Source of the DNA: Prorocentrum cordatum
Lineage: Eukaryota > Sar > Dinophyceae > Prorocentrales > Prorocentraceae
Direction: 5' to 3'
NCBI GenBank assembly: GCA_963575745.1
Contig: CAUYUJ010014613.1
Location: 247,548 to 311,547 of the forward strand
Length of the DNA stretch: 64,000 bases
Both the position numbers and the translations under genes were made by a program. Position 1 is the first letter of the stretch. Every line of letters begins with the position of its first letter. The notes beneath the pieces are model-generated. The model worked only from the letters and a program-made list of their open reading frames with translations, did no database searches and was not told where the DNA came from. Of this stretch, positions 31,228 to 39,340 are shown in pieces.

Positions 31228-32529
31228 ATGCCTCTTGAGTCAGGAAAGGTGCAGTCTTTGATCGCTAAGGTTCCAGAAGGCAAGTGGCTGAAGTTGTCGA
31301 GCAGTGCCATCGAAGAGTGGCTCCACTTCGTTGCGGACGCAAACGAGCCAATCAGCCACGACGAGGTGTTTTATGCCAGCGTCGCCCGAGTGATGTCCGA
31401 ACAGATGGGCTCAGCAGCGCCGTCGGACTTCGCGGACCCACAGATGCGCACTTTCATCATTGAAGGTATCCGCGCAAACACCACGCCGTTCCAAGACGAC
31501 CCTGAGGGATCGGAGTGGAAAGATGCGCGGCTCACCCCTGCGCACATCACGGCTGCTCTTGAAGCGCAAGCTCGGGCAGCAGGGTCTCAGAGCAACGGCC
31601 CGGCTGGCAGCGTTGAGCGCGGCACCGGGACCTCGCCAGAGCACCTGGCGAAGGCGATCGAGGCGCTTGCAAAGGCAACGCAAGAGCGAGACCAGCCCAA
31701 GAAGGAATACTTGTCTTTCAACTTGAAACAGCGCCTGGACGAGCTCGGTCTCGGGAATCTCCCAAAAGATATGATGCCCTCGGAGGAGGCTATGATTCGG
31801 TTGGAGAAAGCCAGCAAGGTTGCTAGGGACCAGGGCCGCCTTTATATTGGGTCGGCAGAGGGAGAGGACCTCCAAGTCTCCTTTCGCCCGCCGTGGTCGC
31901 GGACACCCAAGATCGACGTGACCGTCGGCGACGGCAGCTTCGAGGAGAAGCTGCGCAGCGCGGTAGAGGCGAAGAAAACGAGGAGCTTGGAGGACAGGAC
32001 CACTTTTGTGGGATTCGCTACGTTCTATGGACATATCCTGGACTGGGGCGTGAAGATGGTCCTCACGAAGGCCATCACCTCCACGCAGTTGCTCGCGTAC
32101 CAGATCGTACTCACCCGGGTGGCAGAAGAATACGGCGGCTTCAGGGTGTGCACACACTACGATCTCTTGCTCAGACAGAAGCTCGCCCGGGAGCTTGAAA
32201 GGGACGAGCGGTCGCAGATAGAGACGCTCCTGTGCACTCTGGACCGCGACGTGCTGGCGGACGCGAAGAACAGCGCTGAAAAGCGCGTGAAAGAGACCGC
32301 GAAGGCGGCCACGAAGACGGGCCAGGCCTCTGGCTCCCAGCCGTCGCGGCCGGCACCCGCTTCCAGCAAGGGAGGCGGCAAGGGACCCTCCAAGGGAGGC
32401 AAGCTGCCCGCCCAGCACCCCAAGGAGCGCCAGGTCTACTCTCCTGTGCGTTCGCGCAGCCCCAAGGGGAACGGTGACTGGTATGCCAAGAAGTGGGACA
32501 ACACCAAGAAGGGCGACAAGAAGTGGTGA
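31228..32529 (+). CDS. Gag-like protein of N5
   Basis: 433 aa. The ATG at 31228 was chosen over the upstream in-frame one at 31072 because the upstream part lies in the leader shared with N6 and has no counterpart in other gags. Blocks seen are: WLHFVADANEPISHDEVFY; LPKDMMPSEEAMIRLEKA; GSAEGEDLQVSFRPPWSRTP; FVGFATFYGHILDWGVKM; and EEYGGFRVCTHYDLLLRQKLAR. The basic tail is SKGGGKGPSKGGK and RSRSPKGNGDW. It ends KKW-UGA in the same frame as RT. Confidence 0.78.
   Translation: MPLESGKVQSLIAKVPEGKWLKLSSSAIEEWLHFVADANEPISHDEVFYASVARVMSEQMGSAAPSDFADPQMRTFIIEGIRANTTPFQDDPEGSEWKDARLTPAHITAALEAQARAAGSQSNGPAGSVERGTGTSPEHLAKAIEALAKATQERDQPKKEYLSFNLKQRLDELGLGNLPKDMMPSEEAMIRLEKASKVARDQGRLYIGSAEGEDLQVSFRPPWSRTPKIDVTVGDGSFEEKLRSAVEAKKTRSLEDRTTFVGFATFYGHILDWGVKMVLTKAITSTQLLAYQIVLTRVAEEYGGFRVCTHYDLLLRQKLARELERDERSQIETLLCTLDRDVLADAKNSAEKRVKETAKAATKTGQASGSQPSRPAPASSKGGGKGPSKGGKLPAQHPKERQVYSPVRSRSPKGNGDWYAKKWDNTKKGDKKW
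32527..32529 (+). other. In-frame UGA between gag and RT of N5
   Basis: Context TGG TGA GCT. The frame continues AGSQSASDASGDHPEALP... without a stop into the RT. N5 is otherwise intact, so this is unlikely to be random decay. Confidence 0.7.
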
Positions 32530-34830
32530 GCTGGTTCGCAAAGCGCCAGCGATGCGTCTGGGGATCATCCAGAAGCTCTTCCCCTCGCGCAAGAGACTTG
32601 CGAAGATAGTCTCGACGGGTCCGTCGGTTTTGCCACGGATCTGCATGAATTACAAGCTGAAGTGAACAGCTTGTTGCAAGATGTACATAGACTTGCTAAC
32701 ATGTCGCCTGTAAGCCATTTCAAGTGGGCGTTTGCCCTGCCTCCTTGCTTAGGCGTCTTCCGTGTACCTGCCAGCGCGCACAGCTCAGTTCTTCATGAAA
32801 GTGGGGATAGGAGCTCTTTACACAGCTTCCGGGCGTCTGCCTTAGCTTTCTGGCGCGAACGCAAGCGAGTGACAGATTTTGAATGGCAGCGGGAGTTCAG
32901 AACACTCCCAGCACACGTGCAAGCCGTTCTAGGCCCGGACAAAAACTTGCTTTTGCTGGCAGAGATGCTGGAGGCATCGAGTAGCCCAGACGCTCAATTA
33001 GTTAAAAATTTAAGGCGTGGTTTCAAGCTCGTTGGGGAGATCCCCCCGAGCGGCACGCTCCCCGCATGCTCACCTGTTCCGCCCTTGTCGTTAGAGGAAC
33101 TCTGGCGACGCGCACCTGCGAACAACGCAGCGCTGATTTTGAGAGCGGCTTCTTCTACCCTGTCGGATGAAGAAGCGGCAGCAGCACTGCGGGCGCAGAC
33201 GGCAGCCGAGGTGGTGGCAGGTAAAGCTAGATGGACGCCGTTGTCGGCGACACTCAGCGAGGCGGTGTGTTCTCCACGTTTCGGAGTAGACGAGGGGTGG
33301 AAGTTTAAAGGTTCATCTTTTGTGCGCGCTGTCCGCGCCATTGATGATTTTCACGCTTCCAAGGTGAACGAAGCCACGCAAGTCGAGGAGCGGGTGCGTC
33401 ACGAGCACCTCGACGCACTAGTAGCAATTGGCCAAGGCATCTGGGAAGCAAGTGGGCCAGATAGAGGCCCAGCAACACTTCGTCTTCGCAAGGATGACGT
33501 TGTAGGCGCATACAAGACTTTGCCGATTTGCGCGGATGACCTGCCTTGCGCTGTGGCCGTTACAGAGGACGCGGCGCGAACAGGCTTCGCGTTGCAGCTC
33601 TTTTCTTGCCCGTTTGCGGCTGTTGCAAGCGTGCATGCATGGCACCGCGTCGGTGCTGCGCTCCAACACGTGCTTGTAGAGCTGTTCCGCATTTTATACC
33701 CGCGTTTTGTCGATGACTTCTTCGGCGTCGACCGCGCGACGCCGGGAGATACTGCCCTCACAGGACCGAGTGGTGCTGCATTTCTTGCGCGCGAAGTCGT
33801 GCAAGAATTGTTGGGTTGGCAGCTGGACGACGCGAAAGCTGTCACCGACGCTTCTGTAGCCGTAATTCTCGGCATCCAGGTTGCCCTGGATGATGCCCGG
33901 GAGCTTTTCGTCTTTAGCATTCCCGAGGCAAAGCGCGTGAAGTGGATTGCTGAGATCGATAAGATTCTCGAATTGGGCATGCTGTCGCCGGCGCTGGCCC
34001 GGAAGCTAGCAGGGAAACTGAGTTGGGGAGCAACGATGGTGTTTGGCAGGAGCGCAAGAGTGTATCTTGCAGCTCTGTTCTTCCACTCGGCCCGTCGTCT
34101 CTCCAAACTCTCTCTGCGCCTGCGCCGGGCTTTCCACTGGTGGCTTCGCTTTTTGCAATCCAACCCTCGCCGCGAGATACCCTACCTGCCAGCTGCGCGG
34201 CCCCGGTTGGTCATTTATACCGACGCAGCGGGGTGCGGAGCACTCGCGTGGGTTCTCGCGCAGGGCAACCAAAAGCAGTTCGCCCGAGCGTGGGTCCCGC
34301 GATGGCTTCGCGACAGAGTGAAGCCGCGCCGGCAGCAAATCGGCACGTGGGAGCTCATTGCTGCGGTGTGTGGCCTTTGGCACGCGTACACCTTTCTGGA
34401 GCCAGGGTTGGAGATTTTGTTATTCGTGGATTCCAACCCAGCGCTCGGAGCATTGCTCAAAGGGACGTCCAGGCAGATCGATTGGAATGCTTTAGTGACG
34501 TCCATTTGGTTCGCGGCAGCAGACAGGGGCGACGTCTTGTGCCCCTTCCGCGCGCCGTCTGCTCAGAACCTTGCAGACGCCCCGTCCAGAGCCCATGAAG
34601 AGCCAGACAAACTGCGCACTCTGCTCGAGCAAGGGTTCGAGGAGGTGCACTGGCGCTGGCCGGAAGCAAGCGTTTGGGACGAGCTCTGGCGAGGACAGAC
34701 GCGAGCGCAGGAGGGAAAAAGTTGCACGCAACAGTTGACCGTCGTGGCCTTCTCTTCTGGCTTCGCGGCCACCTGCCTGTCGCAGCCTGCCCCCTCATTC
34801 CGTAGCCGGTTGGGCACAAGCGTTTCTTGA
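32530..34830 (+). CDS. Reverse transcriptase/RNase H of N5
   Basis: 766 codons open after the UGA; the first in-frame ATG is 32701. Motifs are LGPDKNLLLLAEMLEA, RAIDDFHASKVNEATQ, RKDDVVGAYKTLP, CPFAAVASVHAWHR and FVDDFFGVD (catalytic DD near 33709-33717). RNase H follows: IYTDAAGCG, WELIAAVCGL, FVDSNPALGAL, QNLADAPSR. A 45-residue tail runs over the leader relic and its TGA overlaps the YR ATG by one base (TGATG). It supplies cDNA synthesis for N5 and could act on related copies. Confidence 0.92.
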   Translation, partial: AGSQSASDASGDHPEALPLAQETCEDSLDGSVGFATDLHELQAEVNSLLQDVHRLANMSPVSHFKWAFALPPCLGVFRVPASAHSSVLHESGDRSSLHSFRASALAFWRERKRVTDFEWQREFRTLPAHVQAVLGPDKNLLLLAEMLEASSSPDAQLVKNLRRGFKLVGEIPPSGTLPACSPVPPLSLEELWRRAPANNAALILRAASSTLSDEEAAAALRAQTAAEVVAGKARWTPLSATLSEAVCSPRFGVDEGWKFKGSSFVRAVRAIDDFHASKVNEATQVEERVRHEHLDALVAIGQGIWEASGPDRGPATLRLRKDDVVGAYKTLPICADDLPCAVAVTEDAARTGFALQLFSCPFAAVASVHAWHRVGAALQHVLVELFRILYPRFVDDFFGVDRATPGDTALTGPSGAAFLAREVVQELLGWQLDDAKAVTDASVAVILGIQVALDDARELFVFSIPEAKRVKWIAEIDKILELGMLSPALARKLAGKLSWGATMVFGRSARVYLAALFFHSARRLSKLSLRLRRAFHWWLRFLQSNPRREIPYLPAARPRLVIYTDAAGCGALAWVLAQGNQKQFARAWVPRWLRDRVKPRRQQIGTWELIAAVCGLWHAYTFLEPGLEILLFVDSNPALGALLKGTSRQIDWNALVTSIWFAAADRGDVLCPFRAPSAQNLADAPSRAHEEPDKLRTLLEQGFEEVHWRWPEASVWDELWRGQTRAQEGKSCTQQLTVVAFSSGFAATCLSQPAPSFRSRLGTSVS
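34800..34820 (+). promoter_or_regulatory. Best-preserved spliced-leader-like relic (N5 YR)
   Basis: CCGTAGCCGGTTGGGCACAA plus G matches 17 of the 21 positions of the dinoflagellate leader (CCGTAGCC...TTGGCTCAAG) without gaps, 9 nt before the YR ATG. It is inside the 3' end of the RT frame. Confidence 0.7.
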
Positions 34831-36356
34831 TGGCCTTCCAGTTTATCGATGCTTCCCGGCGGCGCCATCTGGAGGCCGCCCGGGGCGCGCAGGTGCCGCA
34901 GCAGACTCCTGTGCCAACAGAGCTGAAGGCATGGTTCCAGAGTGTGCTGGCCCGGACGCCAGCTTCGTGCCATCCGGCATCGCCTGACGCAGTCTTGCAG
35001 GCGCTGGCCGATTCTGGCGCTGTTCATGGCGGCGACCTCCAAGGCCTTTCAGCAGCAGAGTTGCGAGAAGTGTGGCCACCTCTCAGAACGCTGTCCGATG
35101 ACTTCCTGCGTTCCGTGTCGTGGCAGACGGGCGCGCGCGGTTCAAGCGCCGTCGTGCCTAAGTTGAAAAGACACAAGCCAGAACGCTTTTGTGAGCAAGA
35201 ACTGCCTCCCGGGAGGCCGGCTGCCAGGGCGGCGGCCGACGAGCTTTCTGCAGCAGTGGAAGTTTTGGTGCAATCCAGAGCTCAGAGATGTGCGCCTCCC
35301 GCTGATGTCCTGGCGCAATCAATTTCTGTCATTTGCAGAGCGCCAGCTCCGGGACTGCATGACGGCGCCGCGGCCTCATCTCTGCCATCGGCGAGAGCGC
35401 GGTGGCTGGCGCAAATTCCGGCGGAGCGTCGTGATGATGTGCTCCGCGGCCGCATGCTGCTCCAGGAAATGGAAAACTGGCGACAGAGTGGACAAGGCTA
35501 CGCATCAGCTGTGCGATTGTGGGGCAGGCTGGCAGCGGCAACTGGCGTACCAGAGTGGCCGCCTGATCAGGTGGTGCTCGCAGCGCTTGTATTTGCAGTC
35601 CCACGGGCGTCCACGCTGTCCCGGTACTGTTCTCATTTGCGGTCCACGCTCAGGCTTATACAGGCGCCTTTGGGGTCGCTGGCTGACACGAGTATGCTAG
35701 TCAAAGGCGCCCAGAAGAGCTGCACTTCTGCGCCGCGCCTCAAGGCCACTGCGTCTGCGAGGCAGACCCGCGAACTCGCGGGCTACGCCCGGGACGTGTT
35801 GCAAGACGCGGAGCTCGCAGACAGTTGGGTCGTGGCCAGACATTTCACATTGAGGTATGGCTGTGAAGTACTTAAACTAGGTGCCGACCCGTCGCACTCT
35901 GAAGTGCGGTGCCACGTCCGTGACAATGTGTCTGAGGTTACCGTCGTTTTGCACAGAAGGAAAATGCAAGACAAATCTGTGCATGTGGTGCGGCAGTGCA
36001 TTTGCAAGTCCGCATCGCCAGACTTGTGCGGGGTCTGCGTCTTGCGTCGACGTTGCGGCCAGGGAGCAGTATTTCCAATCCTCCAGTACGACAGGGCTTT
36101 AGCAGCATTGAAAACTGCAGCTCTAGAACTTGGTTTCCCGAGAGGAGCAGAATGGGGCACCCACTGCTTCCGCCGCGGTTGGGCCAATGACGCCCTGCGC
36201 CATGGGGGAGTGCCAGCCTTGTTTTATTCAGGCGGCTGGCGTGGCTTAGCTGCGTTCGGCTACGCCGCGGCGCAGACGAAGGGGGAAGTTCTGGCTGCTA
36301 AGTGGGCAGCAGAGTTTTCCGATTCGTCAGACGATGGATCAGGCGTAGAGAGTTGA
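34830..36356 (+). CDS. Tyrosine recombinase of N5
   Basis: 508 aa, start MAFQFIDASRRRHLEA. Catalytic set: Arg342 (FTLRYGCEVLKLG), Lys in HRRKMQDKS, His445 and Arg448 (GTHCFRRGWAND), Trp in SGGWRGL and Tyr478 (AAFGYAAAQ). Between Lys and His is CICKSASPDLCGVC, a C-x-C-x7-C-x2-C cluster conserved in all copies. The tail is EFSDSSDDGSGVES. Role: joining circular element DNA to the target. Uninterrupted and complete. Confidence 0.92.
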   Translation: MAFQFIDASRRRHLEAARGAQVPQQTPVPTELKAWFQSVLARTPASCHPASPDAVLQALADSGAVHGGDLQGLSAAELREVWPPLRTLSDDFLRSVSWQTGARGSSAVVPKLKRHKPERFCEQELPPGRPAARAAADELSAAVEVLVQSRAQRCAPPADVLAQSISVICRAPAPGLHDGAAASSLPSARARWLAQIPAERRDDVLRGRMLLQEMENWRQSGQGYASAVRLWGRLAAATGVPEWPPDQVVLAALVFAVPRASTLSRYCSHLRSTLRLIQAPLGSLADTSMLVKGAQKSCTSAPRLKATASARQTRELAGYARDVLQDAELADSWVVARHFTLRYGCEVLKLGADPSHSEVRCHVRDNVSEVTVVLHRRKMQDKSVHVVRQCICKSASPDLCGVCVLRRRCGQGAVFPILQYDRALAALKTAALELGFPRGAEWGTHCFRRGWANDALRHGGVPALFYSGGWRGLAAFGYAAAQTKGEVLAAKWAAEFSDSSDDGSGVES

Positions 36357-36536
36357 GAAAAACGACAGCAATATGCTATCTGGCTGGCGCTAATCCGAGC
36401 GAGCCCTGCTTGTCTCAAGTCCAGGAGGTCCGGGATTTAAAAAACGGAGCGATGCTCCAGAACTCACGCGGGGATCCGGGCCCGAGTCGCCTACATTGGG
36501 AGTGTTATGGGCAGGGCGAGTCGAGCCCTCACCATT

Positions 36537-37212
36537 GGGGCGCTTCTCTCGGGGCTCTCACTCGCCTGTCGCGCCGGCAGCGTCCAGATTCCTGGCCCAC
36601 TGCAGGCGCGCCCACTCCACCAGAAGGCGGGCAAATAGATTTTCATACCCCCTAAACCAAAGGTTTCGATGGGGAGGAAAATCTAAAGCCCCGCCTGATG
36701 TAAACCGGTTGGTGGATTCATCAGTTGATGGCTTTAACCGTGTACGTAAACTCGTGGGCAGTCACGGCTTGGGCCCCCGACGGAGCAGCGGATTTCTTCC
36801 AAGGCCTGGTTGGCTCCAACTCGGAGCAGCGGTGGTCTTCGACAACTCCGGAGGCCGATCGGGGCACCGCCCGGCTCGGGGGCGGGATAGCAAGTTCCCG
36901 GCACCACGGCCGCCGCGGAGCAAGCGCCCTGCGGGGTGCACTCGCTCCACCGGGGGGTCTTTGCAAGCCCCCAGTGGTCCACATAGTGGGCCAGGTGCTG
37001 TTCGCAGCGCCCGTGGTGTTGTTTGTCATCGCCTTCGTCGTTGCCCGCCCGCCCGCCCTTATGGCTTGGTGTGGCTTCTGGGGAGTGTGGGGCCGGCGCG
37101 TGGCGGGGCGCTTCTCTCGGGGCTCTCACTCGCCTGTCGCGCCGGCAGCGTCCAGATTCCTGGCCCACTGCAGGCGCGCCCACTCCACCAGAAGGCGGGC
37201 AAATAGATTTTC
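36537..37212 (+). repeat. N5 3' split-repeat block (B1-A2-B2)
   Basis: B1 36537-36644 and B2 37105-37212 are 108 bp each. A2 is 36645-37018 and filler is 37019-37104. At the join GCAAATAGATTTTC meets ATACCCCCTAAACC...GGGGAGGAAAATCT. So the site that a circularised N5 would carry is already present inside the linear copy. Confidence 0.9.
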
Positions 37213-37705
37213 CTTAAGGTATTCTGAAGCCTTATGTCTCGGAACTCAATCTGCACCTTTCCGCTTTGTCGGGTCGGGCTCTGGTTAGGAGGCAGTGGTT
37301 ACGTTTATGCAGCGGAAGTGCTACCGGGCCCCCGTGGAGGTGTCGCGCACATGCATGTGCACCGGGAGGACACAATCCTTGTGCGGCGTGTGTGCGCTGC
37401 GGCAGGCGGCCGAGAAGTGCCCGGAGCCTTTTTCGCACGTACGGTACTCGGAGGCGCTGGCTTTCCTCAAGGCGGCGGCTACAGCGTTGCACTTTGTGAA
37501 CGCCCAGCACTGGGGGACCCACGCGTTTCGCAGGGGGTTCGCAGATGATGCCCTGCGGGCTGGGGGGACTTCAGCGCTCTTCTGGTCGGGCGGCTGGAGA
37601 GGCCTGGCTGCCTTCGGGTACGCTACTGCGCAGTCCCGAGGATCCCTGGCGGCTGCTGAGTGGCTGGTCGAGCACTCAGAGTCGAGTGGCGGCGAGAGCG
37701 GCTAG
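37213..37705 (+). pseudogene. N3 tyrosine recombinase, 3' part
   Basis: Resumes with CTTAAGGTATTCTG, i.e. (C)LRYSEALCLG. A TAG at 37286-37288 replaces the Ser codon of N8. It then continues through FMQRKCYRAP, GTHAFRRGFADD, WSGGWRGLAAFGYATAQS and HSESSGGESG. It retains the HxxR His that N8 has lost. Confidence 0.9.
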
Positions 37706-37900
37706 GCACGCTCGCATGCGTTGGGCGTCGTGGAAAACAGTCATATCCGAGGCGTGCCTCCTCGGCTCTCGCCGCAAGCCCCAGCCCTCCTGGCGGCCTT
37801 GGGCCCTTTGGTGTCGTCCAGTGGGTGGATGGAAGGGAGTCGCTGGCTTTGGCTATACAATGGCGACGTGGCCGCCAGGCTGTGCCCTCCTGGATGCGGT

Positions 37901-38771
37901 GGGCCATTGGAGAAGTCCAGTCGGGCCCTGCCTGGCGGCGCCGGTTGTCTCTCCGCCCAATGCGGGCGCGGGGGCGCTGACCCGCGCGTTTTGAGCGTGG
38001 CCGCACGCAGAGATTTTCATCGCCCCTAAATCGTGCAGCGGTTTGGGGGGCAGGAAAATCTCCAGGAGGACTCGAGTGGTCTCCTCGCTTCCTGGCCTCG
38101 GTGGCCTCAGGGGAATCGCGCTGGTTCACTGCCTGGCAGTGCCCCCGTGGCGCGGCGGATCGTTGTGCTTACAGCCGGTGGCCGCGTGCGGCTGGTGGAT
38201 TTGGGCGTGGGGATGCTACGCCACTTGCCCTTCTCCTCCCTCTGGCCGCGAGTGCGCGAGGATAACCGCGCCTTTGGCTGGCGGTGGCAGTGGTGCCCCT
38301 GTGCGGGTACGGGCGCGCCTGGCCGTGCTCTTGGGCGCTCGGGTTGCGTCTCGTGCTCCTCGTCGCCGCTGCCCTTCCTCGTCGCCTTCCTGGCTCCGTC
38401 CGTGCATTCTGGAGCTTAGGGCGTTGCTGGTGCTCCTCGTCGCCACGGCTCCTCGTCGCCACGGGCCTCCTCATCGCCACGGTTCCTCGTCGCCACGGGC
38501 CTCCTCGTCGCCACCGCCTCCCGGGGCCACTGCCGCTCCTGGGTTCTCGTTGCCACTCGGCCGCGTGCGCGGCGCAGGCTGCTTTTTAACCCACCCGCTG
38601 CCACCCTGTTGCTTTTCTGGGCGCTGGTGCGGGTGCGGCGTCCCTGCCAGGCGGGGCCATTGGAGAAGTCCAGTCGGGCCCTGCCTGGCGGCGCCGGTTG
38701 TCTCTCCGCCCAATGCGGGCGCGGGGACGCTGACCCGCGCGTTTTGAGCGTGGCCGCACGCAGAGATTTTC
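37901..38771 (+). repeat. N3 3' split-repeat block (B1-A2-B2)
   Basis: B1 37901-38018, A2 38019-38229, B2 38654-38771, with filler rich in CTCGTCGCCAC between A2 and B2. Same lengths and near-identical to the N8 block (61509-62380). The element ends at GATTTTC; flanking GCGGGCAAACCCAGG follows. Confidence 0.9.
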
Positions 38772-39340
38772 GCGGGCAAACCCAGGGTCCCTGTCTTCTC
38801 GCGGACAAACCCAAGCCCAAAGAGCTGTTCCCCTGCGGGCCTTTGCTCTTGCGCGGGCAAACCTAGGCTTCCTGCTTTTTCGCGGACAAGTGCTGCTTCA
38901 AAAGCGTGATGCTCTCTGGCGGGAGACCTCGGTCTGGCGCGCCCGCGCTCGTCGCCACCCTGGCCCGCCGAGAGGGCATCCTCAGCCATGTCCGCCGACT
39001 TGGGGACCTCTGGCTTCCCACGCCTACCGGCTTGGAGGCCTCTGGAGCCAAGCCCGCCGACTTGGTGGCCTCTGGCACGGGCCCCTGCCTTTTCGCGGGC
39101 AAACCCAGGGTCTTGTCGCGAACCCAGGCCCTAAGGGCTGTTTCTCACCGCGCCTGCGCGCCGTCTCTGGCAATCCAGGGTCATTTTCGCAATTTTAAAT
39201 TTTGGAACATTCTGGCTTGTACGCTGAGCGCAAACTCAAGCCTCCAAGAGTACATTTGCTCAGAATTGCTTGTCGAGGTCAACGCCATGTTCTGCGCCAA
39301 GGCCCGTGAGACACGGCGTGGAGCCGCTCAGAAACACAAT
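38772..39340. other. Flanking DNA right of N3, short dispersed repeats only
   Basis: Contains several copies of CGCGGGCAAACCCAGG and CTTGG(G/T)G(A/G)CCTCTGG-type words. No ORF with a recognisable domain. Probably host intergenic or another element's array. Confidence 0.5.

Larger units (their letters stand above)
28153..37212 (+). mobile_element. N5, apparently intact Ngaro-like retrotransposon
   Basis: 9.06 kb inserted in the N3 YR. A1 28153-28525, arrays, leader, gag 31228-32529, UGA, RT/RNase H to 34830, YR 34830-36356, B1 36537-36644, A2 36645-37018, B2 37105-37212. No target duplication: N8 reads catttttgcttaagg where N5 lies. I see no premature stop or frameshift in its three ORFs, and all catalytic residues are present. 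Confidence 0.92.
17808..38771 (+). mobile_element. N3, retroelement broken by N2, N4 and N5
   Basis: Present as pieces 17808-18718 and 26850-28152, then 37213-38771; its 5' part is outside the window. Each piece aligns closely to N8 (55158-62380), and the pieces rejoin at single-base precision when N4 and N5 are removed. N2 lies at its left edge inside the RT. Besides the insertions it carries a 10-bp YR deletion and a TAG in the YR. It ends with B1-A2-B2 at 37901-38771. Confidence 0.88.

Noticed and set aside
31411-32646. Long minus-strand open frame opposite N5 gag
   Set aside because: Antisense shadow of a GC-rich gene; the plus strand carries the conserved gag blocks.
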